From contig NZ_LS483370.1 of NCBI RefSeq assembly GCF_900475285.1, positions 3,114,001 through 3,178,000 on the forward strand: 64,000 nt of DNA. The letters are read 5' to 3'. This DNA comes from Pseudomonas taetrolens (lineage in GTDB: Bacteria; Pseudomonadota; Gammaproteobacteria; Pseudomonadales; Pseudomonadaceae). Shown in pieces: positions 1 to 8,465 of the stretch (positions are counted from its first letter, which is position 1; each line of letters opens with the position of its first letter). The notes beneath the pieces are model-generated. The model was not told the origin of the DNA, made no database searches, and saw nothing but the letters and a program-made list of their open reading frames with translations. The position numbers and the translations under genes were made by a program.

Positions 1-215
1 TGAAACAAAACCGTCTCCGGCAAGCTGCCGATCACCACCCACTCCCCCAACGGGATGGGAAAGCTGTCGTCGTAGTTGATGTCTGGATTGGCTGCCAGAA
101 ACGCCTCAGGATCGGCGTAAGCCTGAGCCGCTTCATCGGCGATCGCGGCGATTTCGTCGTCGCCCATGCACCCAGAACTGATTTTGCTGATGAGTTCAAC
201 GAGCGTGGTTTTCAT
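1..215 (-). CDS. Hypothetical protein, cut by the window edge
   Basis: An open frame starts with ATG at 215 and runs off the left edge, giving about 71 codons. The product begins MKTTLVELISKISSG, is acidic, and has a DDEIAAIADEA stretch followed by a YADPEAFLAANPD stretch. No signal peptide or membrane segment is visible. It lies 91 bp downstream of the ankyrin-repeat gene on the same strand and may be cotranscribed with it. I do not recognise the family. The reading frame is convincing because no stop occurs and codon use matches the neighbours; the function is unknown. Confidence 0.6.
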   Translation of the reverse strand, partial: MKTTLVELISKISSGCMGDDEIAAIADEAAQAYADPEAFLAANPDINYDDSFPIPLGEWVVIGSLPETVLF

Positions 216-306
216 GGGTATGACCTGTCACAAGGAAAATTGAGGGCGCGCAGGATATATCAATTGCGCCCCTCTTGGGTCATTGCCGTGAAGTGGCCGG
301 CGACGA

Positions 307-840
307 TCAGCCCACGTATTTCTCGATCTGGGCGACCGCGTCGGTAGCGCCCATGGTCCTGGCCGCGTCCAGAGCCGTAATGCCATTGGCATCTTTGGCC
401 TTCGGGTCGGCGCCTTTGCTGATCAGGTAGTCAATGATCGCCGTGCGATTGAACATTGCCGCCATCATCAATGCCGTGCGGCCATCAAACGATGCTCCCT
501 CAACCTGAGCGCCTCCTTCCACAAGCGCCTTGACCATCTCCAGATCGCCTTTGAAGGCGGCGCCGGCAATCGGGCTCTGGCCGTTGTCATTGCGGACCTC
601 GGGATCGGCCTTGTGTTCCAGCAAAACCTTAACGGCCTCGACGTGGCCGTGATAGCTGGCCAGCATCAATAAGGTATCGCCCTTGTGATTACGCAAGTTG
701 GGCGGCAGCCCCTTGCTCAGCAAGGCTGCCAGCATGGCTGCATCACCTTCGCGGGCCTTGTTGAAAACCTGCTCGGCAAAGTCGGCGGCCTCTTCCGGAG
801 TCATCTGCCGGGTTTGGTCTGCTGGCTTTTCATCTGACAT
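307..840 (-). CDS. Ankyrin-repeat protein
   Basis: The 177-residue product consists mostly of ankyrin repeats from about residue 30 to the end. Recurring patterns are GDTLLMLASYHGHVEAVKVLLE, GQSPIAGAAFKGDLEMVKALVE and GRTALMMAAMFNRTAIIDYLI. Ankyrin repeats mediate protein-protein contact; no catalytic domain, signal peptide or membrane segment is seen, so a cytoplasmic adaptor is likely. The start MSDEKPAD at 840 is preferred over a GTG 12 bases upstream because GGAG lies 6 bases before this ATG. Similar small ankyrin proteins lie near catalase genes in some pseudomonads, but no catalase gene is in view, so the partner is unknown. Confidence 0.85.
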   Translation of the reverse strand: MSDEKPADQTRQMTPEEAADFAEQVFNKAREGDAAMLAALLSKGLPPNLRNHKGDTLLMLASYHGHVEAVKVLLEHKADPEVRNDNGQSPIAGAAFKGDLEMVKALVEGGAQVEGASFDGRTALMMAAMFNRTAIIDYLISKGADPKAKDANGITALDAARTMGATDAVAQIEKYVG

Positions 841-985
841 GTGAGGCTCCACGTACGCTGCAAAAAAGAGCTAGTTTCCTGAGACCGCCGCCCTGTGTCA
901 TCCCTTTTTTATGGAAGACGGCGATAGCGACAATCAATCCACCCTGAAAATTCCATCCCCTTGAAATCAAATACGACAAAAATGG

Positions 986-1029
986 GCAAAATGCAGGATG
1001 CACGATGGCCACTCATGCAAAATGCACGA
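986..1029 (+). promoter_or_regulatory. Repeated elements, candidate enhancer-binding sites
   Basis: GCAAAATGCAGGA at 986-998 is repeated as GCAAAATGCACGA at 1017-1029, 31 bp apart (about three helical turns). ATGCACGA also occurs at 998-1005 and 1022-1029. They lie about 65-105 bp upstream of the -24 element of the sigma-54-type promoter, a usual distance for an enhancer-binding protein. The activator is unknown. Confidence 0.4.
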
Positions 1030-1091
1030 CAGGTGACATGAGGATCTTTTTTAAGTTATTGATTTACAATGATTTTTTAAAACACGGATAG

Positions 1092-1107
1092 TGGCACAAT
1101 CACTGCA
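1092..1107 (+). promoter_or_regulatory. Sigma-54 (RpoN) promoter of the DUF3509 gene
   Basis: TGGCACAATCACTGCA matches the -24/-12 consensus TGGCAC-N5-TTGC at all but one position, with exact spacing. Transcription would start near 1118, leaving a leader of about 32 bases before the ATG at 1151. Confidence 0.7.
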
Positions 1108-1150
1108 ACTCTTACTCCATGCAGCCCGCTGAGCAAATGGAGCTAGAAAC

Positions 1151-1429
1151 ATGAGCCTGATCCAAGAAAAATTCTCGTCGCTATTTACCAATCACACGGT
1201 AACGGTCAAACCCCGTCCGGATGGTGGTGTATTGCTCACTTTGTGCGACAGCGATGGCAAGCAGACACAGCGTTCGATCTCTTACGCCCAACTGCATACC
1301 GCTGAACAACTGACGTGGGTAATTAGCGCGATTCGTCGTGACCTGGCAGGTACTGCCAGTGAGCTTCCGTCAATTTCGCTGCTGCAAAGCCAACACCGCT
1401 TCGCCCTGCCGACCTATCACACTCGCTGA
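1151..1429 (+). CDS. DUF3509 family protein
   Basis: This 92-residue soluble protein begins MSLIQEKFSSLFTNHTVTVKPRPDGGVLLTL. The length and the N-terminal pattern resemble the DUF3509 family, small Pseudomonas proteins of unknown function. There is no signal peptide, membrane helix or cysteine motif suggesting an activity. A GGAG stands upstream of the ATG (AATGGAGCTAGAAAC). The gene is monocistronic: an RpoN-type promoter precedes it and a strong terminator follows at 1454-1487. RpoN control would tie it to nitrogen, carbon or motility signals, but that is inferred from the promoter alone. Confidence 0.8.
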   Translation: MSLIQEKFSSLFTNHTVTVKPRPDGGVLLTLCDSDGKQTQRSISYAQLHTAEQLTWVISAIRRDLAGTASELPSISLLQSQHRFALPTYHTR

Positions 1430-1453
1430 TAGCGTAACGCAGGATGTAAAAAA

Positions 1454-1487
1454 GCCAGCAGGCGCGATCAGCGCCTGCTGGCTTTTT
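1454..1487. terminator. Bidirectional intrinsic terminator
   Basis: A perfect 12-bp stem, GCCAGCAGGCGC (1454-1465) with GCGCCTGCTGGC (1471-1482), has a GATCA loop, five T after it and an A run before it. It can end the DUF3509 gene on the plus strand and the mtnD-like gene on the minus strand. Confidence 0.9.
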
Positions 1488-1532
1488 GCTGGATAACCTT
1501 AAAGCATGCCTGCTAGCTCCCGGCAAAGCAGC

Positions 1533-2081
1533 TCACTGCTCGTCGAGCCCCGGGAAACGGCGGGCGATGTCATCACCGGTGAAACTCACCCCACCGTCAC
1601 CCGGGTTGTTGAACAGCCGGATAGCGACAAAATGCGGGCGTTCGCCCATGTCGAACCAATGCGGTGTACCCGCAGGTACCACAATCAGGTCGTTCTTCTC
1701 ACACAGGGCTGCGTACACATAATCGCCAATATGCAGGGTAAATAACCCGCGACCGCTGACGAAGAAACGGACTACGTCTTCAGTTGTTCGATGCTCTTCA
1801 AGAAGCCCGGCGCGTAACTCGGCTTTTTGCGGATGGGCATCGTTGAGGCTGATGACGTCGACAGCGAGATAACCGCGCTCGGTCATCAATTGATCGATTT
1901 GCTCTCGATAAGCATCGATCACTTCGCCCTGGGTGGCATCCGGCCCTATCGGTGCGACCGCTTGCCAGCGTTCAAAGCGCACGCCCTGCTCCGCCAGCGT
2001 CGAGGCGATGTCATCCAGGTGGGTCAGTACTTTGTTGGGCAATTCTGGGGTCGAGACGTGATAAACGGACAGGCTGCTCAT
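1533..2081 (-). CDS. mtnD: Acireductone dioxygenase-like protein with altered metal site
   Basis: The 182-residue cupin aligns over its length with acireductone dioxygenase, the methionine-salvage enzyme that splits 1,2-dihydroxy-3-keto-5-methylthiopentene. Family metal ligands are three His and one Glu in an HxHxxxE motif plus a later His. Here the motif reads EEHRTTEDVVRFF (residues 95-107), so the second His is Thr99 and the Glu is Val103. His97 and His141 (in PAGTPHWFDMG) remain. The gene starts 35 bp after the MFS gene ends. The usual partners mtnB and mtnC are absent here. The reading frame is intact, so this may be a relic, a repurposed cupin, or an enzyme with a different metal site. 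Confidence 0.85.
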   Translation of the reverse strand: MSSLSVYHVSTPELPNKVLTHLDDIASTLAEQGVRFERWQAVAPIGPDATQGEVIDAYREQIDQLMTERGYLAVDVISLNDAHPQKAELRAGLLEEHRTTEDVVRFFVSGRGLFTLHIGDYVYAALCEKNDLIVVPAGTPHWFDMGERPHFVAIRLFNNPGDGGVSFTGDDIARRFPGLDEQ

Positions 2082-2116
2082 GGGGCGTTATTCCTCGGCT
2101 TCGATGACTTACAGGC

Positions 2117-3271
2117 TCAGGTGTGTGGCCTGTCCTCTTGCAGTCGGGCGGCAATGATAACGGCTGCAGCCAGCGCTGCGACGCTCGCCATACTAAAGGT
2201 GATAGTCGGGCCCAGCGTATTCCAGCTGTATCCGGCATAAAGGGCACCGGCCGCGCCGCCAATCCCGGCCAGTGTGGCGTACAGGGCCTGGCCCTGCCCT
2301 TGCTGACCGGGGCCGAAACTGCGCTGGACAAAGGCCATGGCCGACGCATGAAAACTGCCAAACGTGGCCGCGTGCAGCAATTGCGCCAGCAACAACACCC
2401 CCACATGCTCGGCAAACGAACCCAGCAAAAGCCAGCGCAATGCCGCCAGCATAAAGCTGAACATCAGTACCCGACGCACCGAAAACTTCAGCAGGATACG
2501 GCGCATGGCCAGGAACATCAGCACTTCAGCGACCACCCCCAAGGCCCAGAGCAAACCGATCACACCCCGGCTATAACCGAGGTTCTCAAGGTGCAGGGTC
2601 AGAAAGGTGTAATACGGACCGTGGCTCATCTGCATCAAGGCGACACAGCCATAAAACGCCAGCACGCCCGGGCTGCACAATTGCTCGAGAAAACCACCCG
2701 ACAGCAGTTTGCGCCCCTGGCTCGAGGGCTGGGCATTGGGCACCCACAAACTGCACAGCACGATCCCGGCCATGACCACGATCAGTGCTACCGGGTAGAT
2801 GTCCAGGCTCAGCCACTCGAACAGGCGTCCCAGAATCACCACCGTGAGGATGAATCCAATCGACCCCCACAAGCGCACCTGGCTGTAACGCTCGGGCTGC
2901 TCACGTAAGTGGGCAAAGGTGATGACTTCGAATTGCGGCAATACGGCATGCCAGAAAAACGCGTGCAACGCCATGACCAGCGCTAGCCAGGCATAGCTCT
3001 GGCTGACAAAGATCAAGGCAAAGCTGAGCAACGTGCACAACGCGCCCAGGCGTACGATCAGCAGGCGCTGGCCGGTGTAGTCTCCCAGCCAGCCCCACAA
3101 GTTGGGGGCGACGCAGCGCATCAGCATGGGAATGGCCACCAACTCGCCAATCCGCGCACTGGAGAACCCGAGGTGATGGAAATACAGCGCCAGAAAAGGC
3201 GCTGTAGCACCGAGCAGGGCGAAATAGAAAAGATAGAAGCCCGACAACCGCCAGTAAGGAAGTGCTGCCAC
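2117..3271 (-). CDS. MFS transporter, HcaT/PPP-like
   Basis: This 384-residue integral membrane protein has about 12 hydrophobic segments and is typical of the compact MFS_1-like branch that includes the 3-phenylpropionate transporter HcaT. The segment FYFALLGATAPFLALYFHHLG at the N-terminus and the short loop GWLGDYTGQR after helix 2 fit the family. The likely start is GTG at 3271, with a weak ribosome-binding site. In pseudomonads I recall a gene of this type next to aroC, as here, where aroC ends 34 bp upstream. The substrate cannot be read from the sequence. Confidence 0.8.
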   Translation of the reverse strand: MAALPYWRLSGFYLFYFALLGATAPFLALYFHHLGFSSARIGELVAIPMLMRCVAPNLWGWLGDYTGQRLLIVRLGALCTLLSFALIFVSQSYAWLALVMALHAFFWHAVLPQFEVITFAHLREQPERYSQVRLWGSIGFILTVVILGRLFEWLSLDIYPVALIVVMAGIVLCSLWVPNAQPSSQGRKLLSGGFLEQLCSPGVLAFYGCVALMQMSHGPYYTFLTLHLENLGYSRGVIGLLWALGVVAEVLMFLAMRRILLKFSVRRVLMFSFMLAALRWLLLGSFAEHVGVLLLAQLLHAATFGSFHASAMAFVQRSFGPGQQGQGQALYATLAGIGGAAGALYAGYSWNTLGPTITFSMASVAALAAAVIIAARLQEDRPHT

Positions 3272-3305
3272 CGTCGTCAGACCGTGGCGCTCAACAGACC
3301 TTTCA

Positions 3306-4397
3306 TTACAGCTGGCCCAGTACGGGGGTGCTCACGCGCACATCGGCATTTTGCCCACGATGGCGCAGCAGATGATCCATCAGCACAATGGCCATCATTG
3401 CCTCGGCAATCGGCGTGGCCCGAATGCCGACGCACGGGTCATGGCGGCCCTTGGTGATCACATCAACCGGGCTGCCATGCACATCGATCGAGCGCCCTGG
3501 GGTGGTGATGCTCGACGTAGGCTTGAGGGCCAAGTGCGCCACGATCGGTTGCCCGGACGAAATACCGCCCAGAATCCCGCCCGCGTTATTACTGAGGAAA
3601 CCTTCAGGGGTCATCTCGTCGCGGTGTTCAGTGCCGCGCTGGGCGACGCTGGCAAAGCCCGCACCGATTTCGATGCCCTTGACCGCGTTGATGCTCATCA
3701 GGGCATGGGCCAGTTCAGCGTCCAGACGGTCGAAAATCGGCTCGCCCAGGCCTGGGATCACACCTTCTGCCACCACGGTGATCTTGGCACCTACGGAGTC
3801 CTGGTCGCGACGCAGTTGATCCATGTAGGCCTCAAGTTCCGGCACCTTGTCCGGATCGGGGCTGAAGAAGGCATTTTCTTCGACCGAGTCCCAGGTTTTG
3901 AACGGGATTTCAATCGGACCCAACTGGCTCATGTAGCCACGAATCACAATGCCCTGGGTCGCCAGGTATTTTTTCGCGATGGCACCGGCCGCCACCCGCA
4001 TGGCGGTTTCACGCGCCGAACTGCGACCACCGCCGCGGTAGTCACGCTCGCCATACTTGTGGTGATAGGTGTAGTCGGCGTGGGCCGGGCGGAACAGGTC
4101 CTTGATCGCCGAGTAGTCCTTGGACTTCTGGTCGGTATTGCGAATCAGCAGGCCGATGGCACAACCGGTGGTGCGCCCTTCGAACACGCCGGAGAGGATT
4201 TCGACTTCGTCTGCTTCCTGGCGCTGCGTGGTATGGCGGCTGGTGCCCGGCTTGCGTCGATCCAGATCGCGCTGCAAGTCGTCGAGGGACAGCTCAAGCC
4301 CTGGCGGGCAGCCATCGACAATGGCGACCAACGCCGGGCCATGGCTTTCGCCAGCGGTAGTGACAGTGAACAGCTTGCCGTAGGTATTGCCGGACAT
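3306..4397 (-). CDS. aroC: Chorismate synthase
   Basis: The 363-residue product is full length for AroC, which converts 5-enolpyruvylshikimate-3-phosphate to chorismate using reduced FMN, the last common step to aromatic amino acids, folate and siderophores. Family blocks present include [18 protein letters not shown] near residue 16, [15 protein letters not shown] near residue 120, and [20 protein letters not shown] in the last third. The start ATG at 4397 gives the standard [11 protein letters not shown]-terminus. It is followed on the same strand by the MFS gene, so the two may be cotranscribed. The alpha/beta hydrolase gene is divergent. Confidence 0.97.
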   Translation of the reverse strand: MSGNTYGKLFTVTTAGESHGPALVAIVDGCPPGLELSLDDLQRDLDRRKPGTSRHTTQRQEADEVEILSGVFEGRTTGCAIGLLIRNTDQKSKDYSAIKDLFRPAHADYTYHHKYGERDYRGGGRSSARETAMRVAAGAIAKKYLATQGIVIRGYMSQLGPIEIPFKTWDSVEENAFFSPDPDKVPELEAYMDQLRRDQDSVGAKITVVAEGVIPGLGEPIFDRLDAELAHALMSINAVKGIEIGAGFASVAQRGTEHRDEMTPEGFLSNNAGGILGGISSGQPIVAHLALKPTSSITTPGRSIDVHGSPVDVITKGRHDPCVGIRATPIAEAMMAIVLMDHLLRHRGQNADVRVSTPVLGQL

Positions 4398-4535
4398 GCA
4401 GGGCGCTCCGCGAAAATCAGCCGAAAAACTCAGCCTGGATAACTAAGCGCGCCAGTATACGCAGGCTGCCTCTGTAGTTCATCCTCGAACCTTATCCATC
4501 CGGGTCTGTCCAACCGGCACTTAGTCAATGATGGC

Positions 4536-5504
4536 GTGATGATGCTGCGAATTATCTTTCTGGTTTTAACGCTGTTCGGCACCCAGGCCATGGCCGCCGC
4601 CCCCAATGTATTACTGCGTCCCATCGAGCTGGAAACCGGCTCCGGCACGCTGTATGGCTCGCTGATGCTGCCAAAAAGTACCCGACCGGTGCCGGTGGTG
4701 CTGATTCTGGCCGGCTCCGGCCCCACCGACCGCGACGGCAACAATACCCAGGGCGGGCGCAACGACAGCCTGAAAAAGCTGGCCCGCCACCTGGCGCAAA
4801 ACAACATCGCCAGCGTGCGCTTCGACAAGCGCGGCATCGCCCAAAGTGTGGCGGCAGGCCCCGACGAACGCACCCTGAGCCTGGACCAATACGTCACCGA
4901 CGCCGTGGCCTGGGGCCAGAAACTGAAAAGTGACACGCGTTTCGGCGATGTGTATGTGCTGGGGCACAGCGAAGGCGCGCTGATCGCCAGCCTGACGGCC
5001 CCTCAAATCAACGCCGCCGGCGTCATCTCCATTGCGGGCACCGGGCGCCCGGTCGGCACGGTGCTGCGTGAACAATTGCAGCGCAACCGCCTGCCACCTG
5101 CCCTGCTGCAACGCAGCTATGAATTGATCGACGGGCTCGAGGCCGGGCGCACAGACCCTGACGTGCCCAATGATCTGAAAGTGATCTTCCGGCCCAGCGT
5201 TCAGCCGTACTTGATCAGCCTGTTGCGCCGTGATCCGGCGGCGGCTTTCGCGGCACTGAAAATGCCTGCACTGATTATTCAGGGCACCCACGACATCCAG
5301 GTCGATGTCGACGATGCCCGCCGGCTCAAGGCAGCCAAACCAGACGCCGAGCTGACGCTGATCGACGGTATGAACCATGTAATGCGCATCGTACCGATGG
5401 ACATGAAGCGCCAGGTCCAGTCCTACAACGACCCCAACCAGCGCTTGTCCAGCGAGCTTAATGATCGAATTGTGCGCTTCATCACTAAAGTGAGCGCCAA
5501 GTAA
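4536..5504 (+). CDS. Exported alpha/beta hydrolase
   Basis: A product of about 320 residues has an N-terminal signal peptide (LRIIFLVLTLFGTQAMAAA) and an alpha/beta-hydrolase fold. The nucleophile elbow is LGHSEGAL, with Ser near residue 147. A late Asp in GTHDIQVDVDDARR and a His in DGMNHVMR complete a plausible triad. It is probably a periplasmic esterase or peptidase-like hydrolase of unknown substrate. The exact start is unsure among GTG 4536, ATG 4539 and ATG 4542. The gene is divergent from aroC, a neighbourhood I recall from P. aeruginosa. Confidence 0.85.
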   Translation: MMMLRIIFLVLTLFGTQAMAAAPNVLLRPIELETGSGTLYGSLMLPKSTRPVPVVLILAGSGPTDRDGNNTQGGRNDSLKKLARHLAQNNIASVRFDKRGIAQSVAAGPDERTLSLDQYVTDAVAWGQKLKSDTRFGDVYVLGHSEGALIASLTAPQINAAGVISIAGTGRPVGTVLREQLQRNRLPPALLQRSYELIDGLEAGRTDPDVPNDLKVIFRPSVQPYLISLLRRDPAAAFAALKMPALIIQGTHDIQVDVDDARRLKAAKPDAELTLIDGMNHVMRIVPMDMKRQVQSYNDPNQRLSSELNDRIVRFITKVSAK

Positions 5505-5601
5505 GCGTTTGCCCCTCCAGTCTTGCCCGCAGCGGCCGATAAACCTGTGTCGGCGGCCATTGCCTTGTCGACATACCGGGCAAGCACAGGATTCTGCCGT
5601 T

Positions 5602-6393
5602 ATGAGCGACAACCCATCAAACCCCGCCGGGCCTGAAGCACCGGTCATGCCCGAGGCCCCGCCGCTGCCTTGGGCAGACGTGCAGCCCGAACATTTCAAG
5701 ATGCTGCGCCTGGCCCCCCTGCAAACCGATCGCAGTACGGGCGCCCGCCCCCTGCGCTTCGTGCAGTTCGGCTATGCCGAGCGCAACAACGCAGAGCACA
5801 GCTTGTTGCGCATGAACATCCAGCTGCCCAACCAGCGGGTGCGCAAAGAGCAAAATCATCTGGACGTCTGGGTCGACCACACCACCCACCGCATCCGCGT
5901 CCGCCCTGACAGCGGCTTGCAGCTTGAACCCCTGAATCGCGGCGTCGGGCGCTTCCTGATGGCCCAGGGCATTCAATGGGCGCAAAAAAGATGGTCGCAC
6001 TATCGCTTTGACAGCATGCTCTTGCCCAGCAAGGACGCCTTGAATGAAGACGCCCGACTGCGCCGCGATCACAGCTTGCGCACCCAAGGGTTTGATGTGG
6101 TATATGCCGACGCTCAGCACCTGAAGTCGCATATCGAAGACGTGCAGGCCGGCGAATTATTCGACGCCTGGAACAGCGAAAAGCTGCAACTGATCGACAT
6201 TCTTGAGGCCGCGCAGATGCTTCAACAGGCAGAACAGAACTTGCTGGAAATGGAAGTAAAACTGCGGGAGAAAGAAGAAAGAATCAGCCGGTTCCAGCGC
6301 GAAGACACCGGTTTGCGTTTCACCATCACCTGCCTGGTAGCGTTCGCCGTATTCCAGGCCGGGCTGTTGATCTGGATTGCGACCCACCGCTAG
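5602..6393 (+). CDS. Conserved protein with coiled coil and C-terminal membrane anchor
   Basis: This 263-residue protein has a Pro-rich N-terminus (MSDNPSNPAGPEAP), a globular middle of unknown fold, a likely coiled coil (AAQMLQQAEQNLLEMEVKL, about residues 200-235) and one C-terminal transmembrane helix (ITCLVAFAVFQAGLLIWIA) ending six residues later. This suggests a tail-anchored inner-membrane protein facing the cytoplasm. An upstream in-frame ATG at 5509 is possible, but the stretch it would add looks non-coding. I recall an uncharacterised gene in the same position between the hydrolase and prmB in P. aeruginosa. Function unknown. Confidence 0.75.
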   Translation: MSDNPSNPAGPEAPVMPEAPPLPWADVQPEHFKMLRLAPLQTDRSTGARPLRFVQFGYAERNNAEHSLLRMNIQLPNQRVRKEQNHLDVWVDHTTHRIRVRPDSGLQLEPLNRGVGRFLMAQGIQWAQKRWSHYRFDSMLLPSKDALNEDARLRRDHSLRTQGFDVVYADAQHLKSHIEDVQAGELFDAWNSEKLQLIDILEAAQMLQQAEQNLLEMEVKLREKEERISRFQREDTGLRFTITCLVAFAVFQAGLLIWIATHR

Positions 6394-6439
6394 CGAAGAC
6401 GTGTGCATCGCCTTTAGAGACACTGCTGCTCGTTAAACA

Positions 6440-6477
6440 CTCGGCAGCGGCTACTGGCATTCGTAGCCGTTGCCGAG
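6440..6477. terminator. Long stem-loop between convergent genes (repeat family GTAGCCGCTGCCGA)
   Basis: CTCGGCAGCGGCTAC (6440-6454) can pair with GTAGCCGTTGCCGAG (6463-6477), a 15-bp stem with one G-U pair and an 8-base loop. A further half-copy (TTCGGCAGCGGCTACAC) lies at about 6524-6540. Related copies occur at 17086-17122 and 49551-49570, so it is a dispersed repeat that may also stop transcription between the convergent genes. No T run follows. Confidence 0.6.
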
Positions 6478-6541
6478 CGCAGCAGTCGTCAGTTTTACGG
6501 CCGCTGCACAGCCGGACGCCGCCTTCGGCAGCGGCTACACA

Positions 6542-7450
6542 TCAGATACGGGCAGCAAACAACGCCTGATGTTCGCGGCATTGTTCAGCAGTGAGCATGA
6601 ACACCCCATGACCGCCGCGCTCGAATTCAAGCCAGGCAAAGTCGACCTCAGGGTACAGAGACTCGACATGCACCTGGCTGTTGCCCACTTCAACGATCAA
6701 TAAACCCTTGTCGGTCAGATGATCAGCCGCCTCGGCCAGCATGCGGCGAACCAGATTCAGCCCGTCATCCCCACAGGCCAGGCCCAGTTCAGGCTCATGC
6801 TGGTATTCAGCCGGCATGTCGGCGAAATCTTCGGCGTCGACATAGGGCGGGTTGGAGACGATCAGGTCGAAGCGCTGACCCGGCAGACCGTCGAAGCCAT
6901 CACCCTGAACGGTGTACACACGCTCATCGACACCATGGCGCTCAATGTTCTGATTGGCGACTTCAAGGGCTTCGTATGACAGATCGGCCAGTACCACTTC
7001 AGCGTTCTGGAACTCATAGGCGCAGGCGATACCGATGCAGCCCGACCCCGTGCACAGGTCAAGAATCCGCGCAGGCTCGGCGGCCAGCCAGGGCTCGAAA
7101 CGGTTTTCGATCAACTCGCCAATCGGCGAACGCGGGATCAATACGCGCTCGTCAACGATGAACGACATGCCGCAAAACCAGGCTTCGCCCAACAGATAGG
7201 CGGTCGGGATACGCTCTTCGATACGGCGCTTGAGCAAATGTTGCAGATTGACCAGTTCGTCGTCTTCCAGACGGCAATCCAGATAACTGTCCGCGATTTC
7301 CCACGGCAGGTTCAGTGCACCTAACACCAACTGGCGGGCTTCGTCCCAAGCGTTATCGGTACCATGACCAAAGAACAGCTCTTCCCCATGAAAGTGGCTA
7401 ACGGCCCAGCGAATATGGTCGCGCAAAGTGCGCAGGCGGGAAGTGATCAA
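6542..7450 (-). CDS. prmB: Ribosomal protein L3 N5-glutamine methyltransferase
   Basis: The 302-residue SAM-dependent methyltransferase belongs to the PrmB branch. It has a helical N-terminal domain (residues 1-110), a glycine-rich SAM loop [10 protein letters not shown] at 131-140, and the substrate-glutamine motif NPPY at 200-203. PrmB methylates a glutamine of ribosomal protein L3 in the N5 position during large-subunit assembly. Translation probably starts at TTG 7450, since GAGGAG lies 8-10 bases upstream and the next in-frame ATG would remove conserved sequence. It is convergent with the preceding gene. Confidence 0.93.
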   Translation of the reverse strand: MITSRLRTLRDHIRWAVSHFHGEELFFGHGTDNAWDEARQLVLGALNLPWEIADSYLDCRLEDDELVNLQHLLKRRIEERIPTAYLLGEAWFCGMSFIVDERVLIPRSPIGELIENRFEPWLAAEPARILDLCTGSGCIGIACAYEFQNAEVVLADLSYEALEVANQNIERHGVDERVYTVQGDGFDGLPGQRFDLIVSNPPYVDAEDFADMPAEYQHEPELGLACGDDGLNLVRRMLAEAADHLTDKGLLIVEVGNSQVHVESLYPEVDFAWLEFERGGHGVFMLTAEQCREHQALFAARI

Positions 7451-7722
7451 TGGTCTTACTCCTCAAAATCGACCGATGATTCTAACAGCCAAATCCCGAC
7501 GCGGCCAAAGTTGTGCCGGGCGGTTGCTCAGCTGTAGCCAAAGAGCGTAAGTTCCGCCATAAAAAATCGTACCATCGTTCCATTTCGTACATTTTTTGGT
7601 TCTACTGCTAGCGCTTGACATCGCTGCAGCCCAGCAACCATCACGCTTACACGACTGGCCATTCACATAAGCGCTCCGCCAGTGGAGAATGTCGCAAAAG
7701 CCCCACCTGAAGGAGCCCCCGA

Positions 7723-8316
7723 ATGCCCGCTTTAAAGACGATGTTTCAACTCACTGGACGTGGTTATGCCGCTGCCAGCCTGAGTAATGCCAGCCTGCTG
7801 ATCATTGATGCGCAAAATGAATACCTGAGCGGGCCATTGGCCTTGTCCGGAATGGAAGCTGCCACTGCCAACATCGCCCTTTTGCTCGAAGCTGCCCGCA
7901 AGGCCAAGCGCCCCGTGGTTCACATCCGTCACCTGGGCACCGTGGGCGGCATGTTCGACCCCCAGGGCGAACGCGGCAACTTCATCAAAGGCCTGGAACC
8001 TCAGGGCGATGAACTGATCATCGAAAAACGCATGCCCAACGCCTTCAACGACACCGGCCTGCAAAAAACCCTGGAAAACCTCGGTTCGCTGGATGTCATC
8101 GTATGCGGCTTCATGAGCCACTCCAGCGTCAGCACCACCGTTCGCGCCGCCAAGGACTATGGCTTGCGGTGCACCCTGGTCGAAGACGCCTGCGCAACCC
8201 GCGACCTGCCGACCCCGGACGGCGGCGTGATCAGCGCACAACAGGTGCAAAGAACCGAAATGGCTATCATGAACGACAACTTCGCGACCCTGACACTGAC
8301 CCGGAATTTGATCTGA
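7723..8316 (+). CDS. Isochorismatase-fold hydrolase with Ser at the nucleophile position
   Basis: The 197-residue product has the isochorismatase-like hydrolase fold: Asp29 in LLIIDAQNEY, Lys102 in IIEKRMPNAF, and the loop VCGFMSHSSVSTTVRAA. In cysteine hydrolases of this family (YcaC-like) this loop reads MTHMCVDTTV with a Cys nucleophile; here the aligned residue is Ser135. It may therefore be a serine variant or a non-hydrolytic member. AAGGAG stands before the ATG. It heads a plus-strand run continuing to folE. An upstream TTGACA at 7615-7620 has no clear -10. A gene of this type lies beside prmB in P. aeruginosa, from memory. Confidence 0.85.
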   Translation: MPALKTMFQLTGRGYAAASLSNASLLIIDAQNEYLSGPLALSGMEAATANIALLLEAARKAKRPVVHIRHLGTVGGMFDPQGERGNFIKGLEPQGDELIIEKRMPNAFNDTGLQKTLENLGSLDVIVCGFMSHSSVSTTVRAAKDYGLRCTLVEDACATRDLPTPDGGVISAQQVQRTEMAIMNDNFATLTLTRNLI

Positions 8317-8330
8317 TCTGACACGGCCCC

Positions 8331-8360
8331 GGACAGGCGGCATGCTTGACCTGCCTGTCC
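8331..8360 (+). terminator. Possible stem-loop terminator
   Basis: GGACAGGC (8331-8338) pairs with GCCTGTCC (8353-8360) just after the hydrolase stop codon. The loop is 14 bases and no T run follows, so termination efficiency is doubtful. Confidence 0.3.
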
Positions 8361-8465
8361 AGGATCCACCTACAGTTGTATGCCTGCGGTCTATTTCAGT
8401 GCATGCAAGGAACAACCCGCCCATGTTCCTGTCGAAGGGCCGATACCCTACAAGGAAAAATCGGA

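Larger units (their letters stand above)
841..1150. other. Intergenic region between the ankyrin gene and the DUF3509 gene
   Basis: This 310-bp divergent spacer contains no convincing gene. Its right half holds a sigma-54-type promoter (1092-1107) for the DUF3509 gene. Between 986 and 1029 are repeated elements that could be activator sites. An AT-rich stretch lies at 1047-1082. The left part next to the ankyrin gene shows no clear promoter. Confidence 0.6.

Noticed and set aside
830..1012. Minus-strand 60-codon frame upstream of the ankyrin gene
   Set aside because: It overlaps the ankyrin start and the promoter region, has no ribosome-binding site and no recognisable family.
3351..4442. 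Plus-strand 363-codon frame opposite aroC
   Set aside because: It is the antisense of aroC in a GC-rich gene; composition is His/Gly/Arg-rich and matches no family. The same applies to the other long antisense frames across the window.
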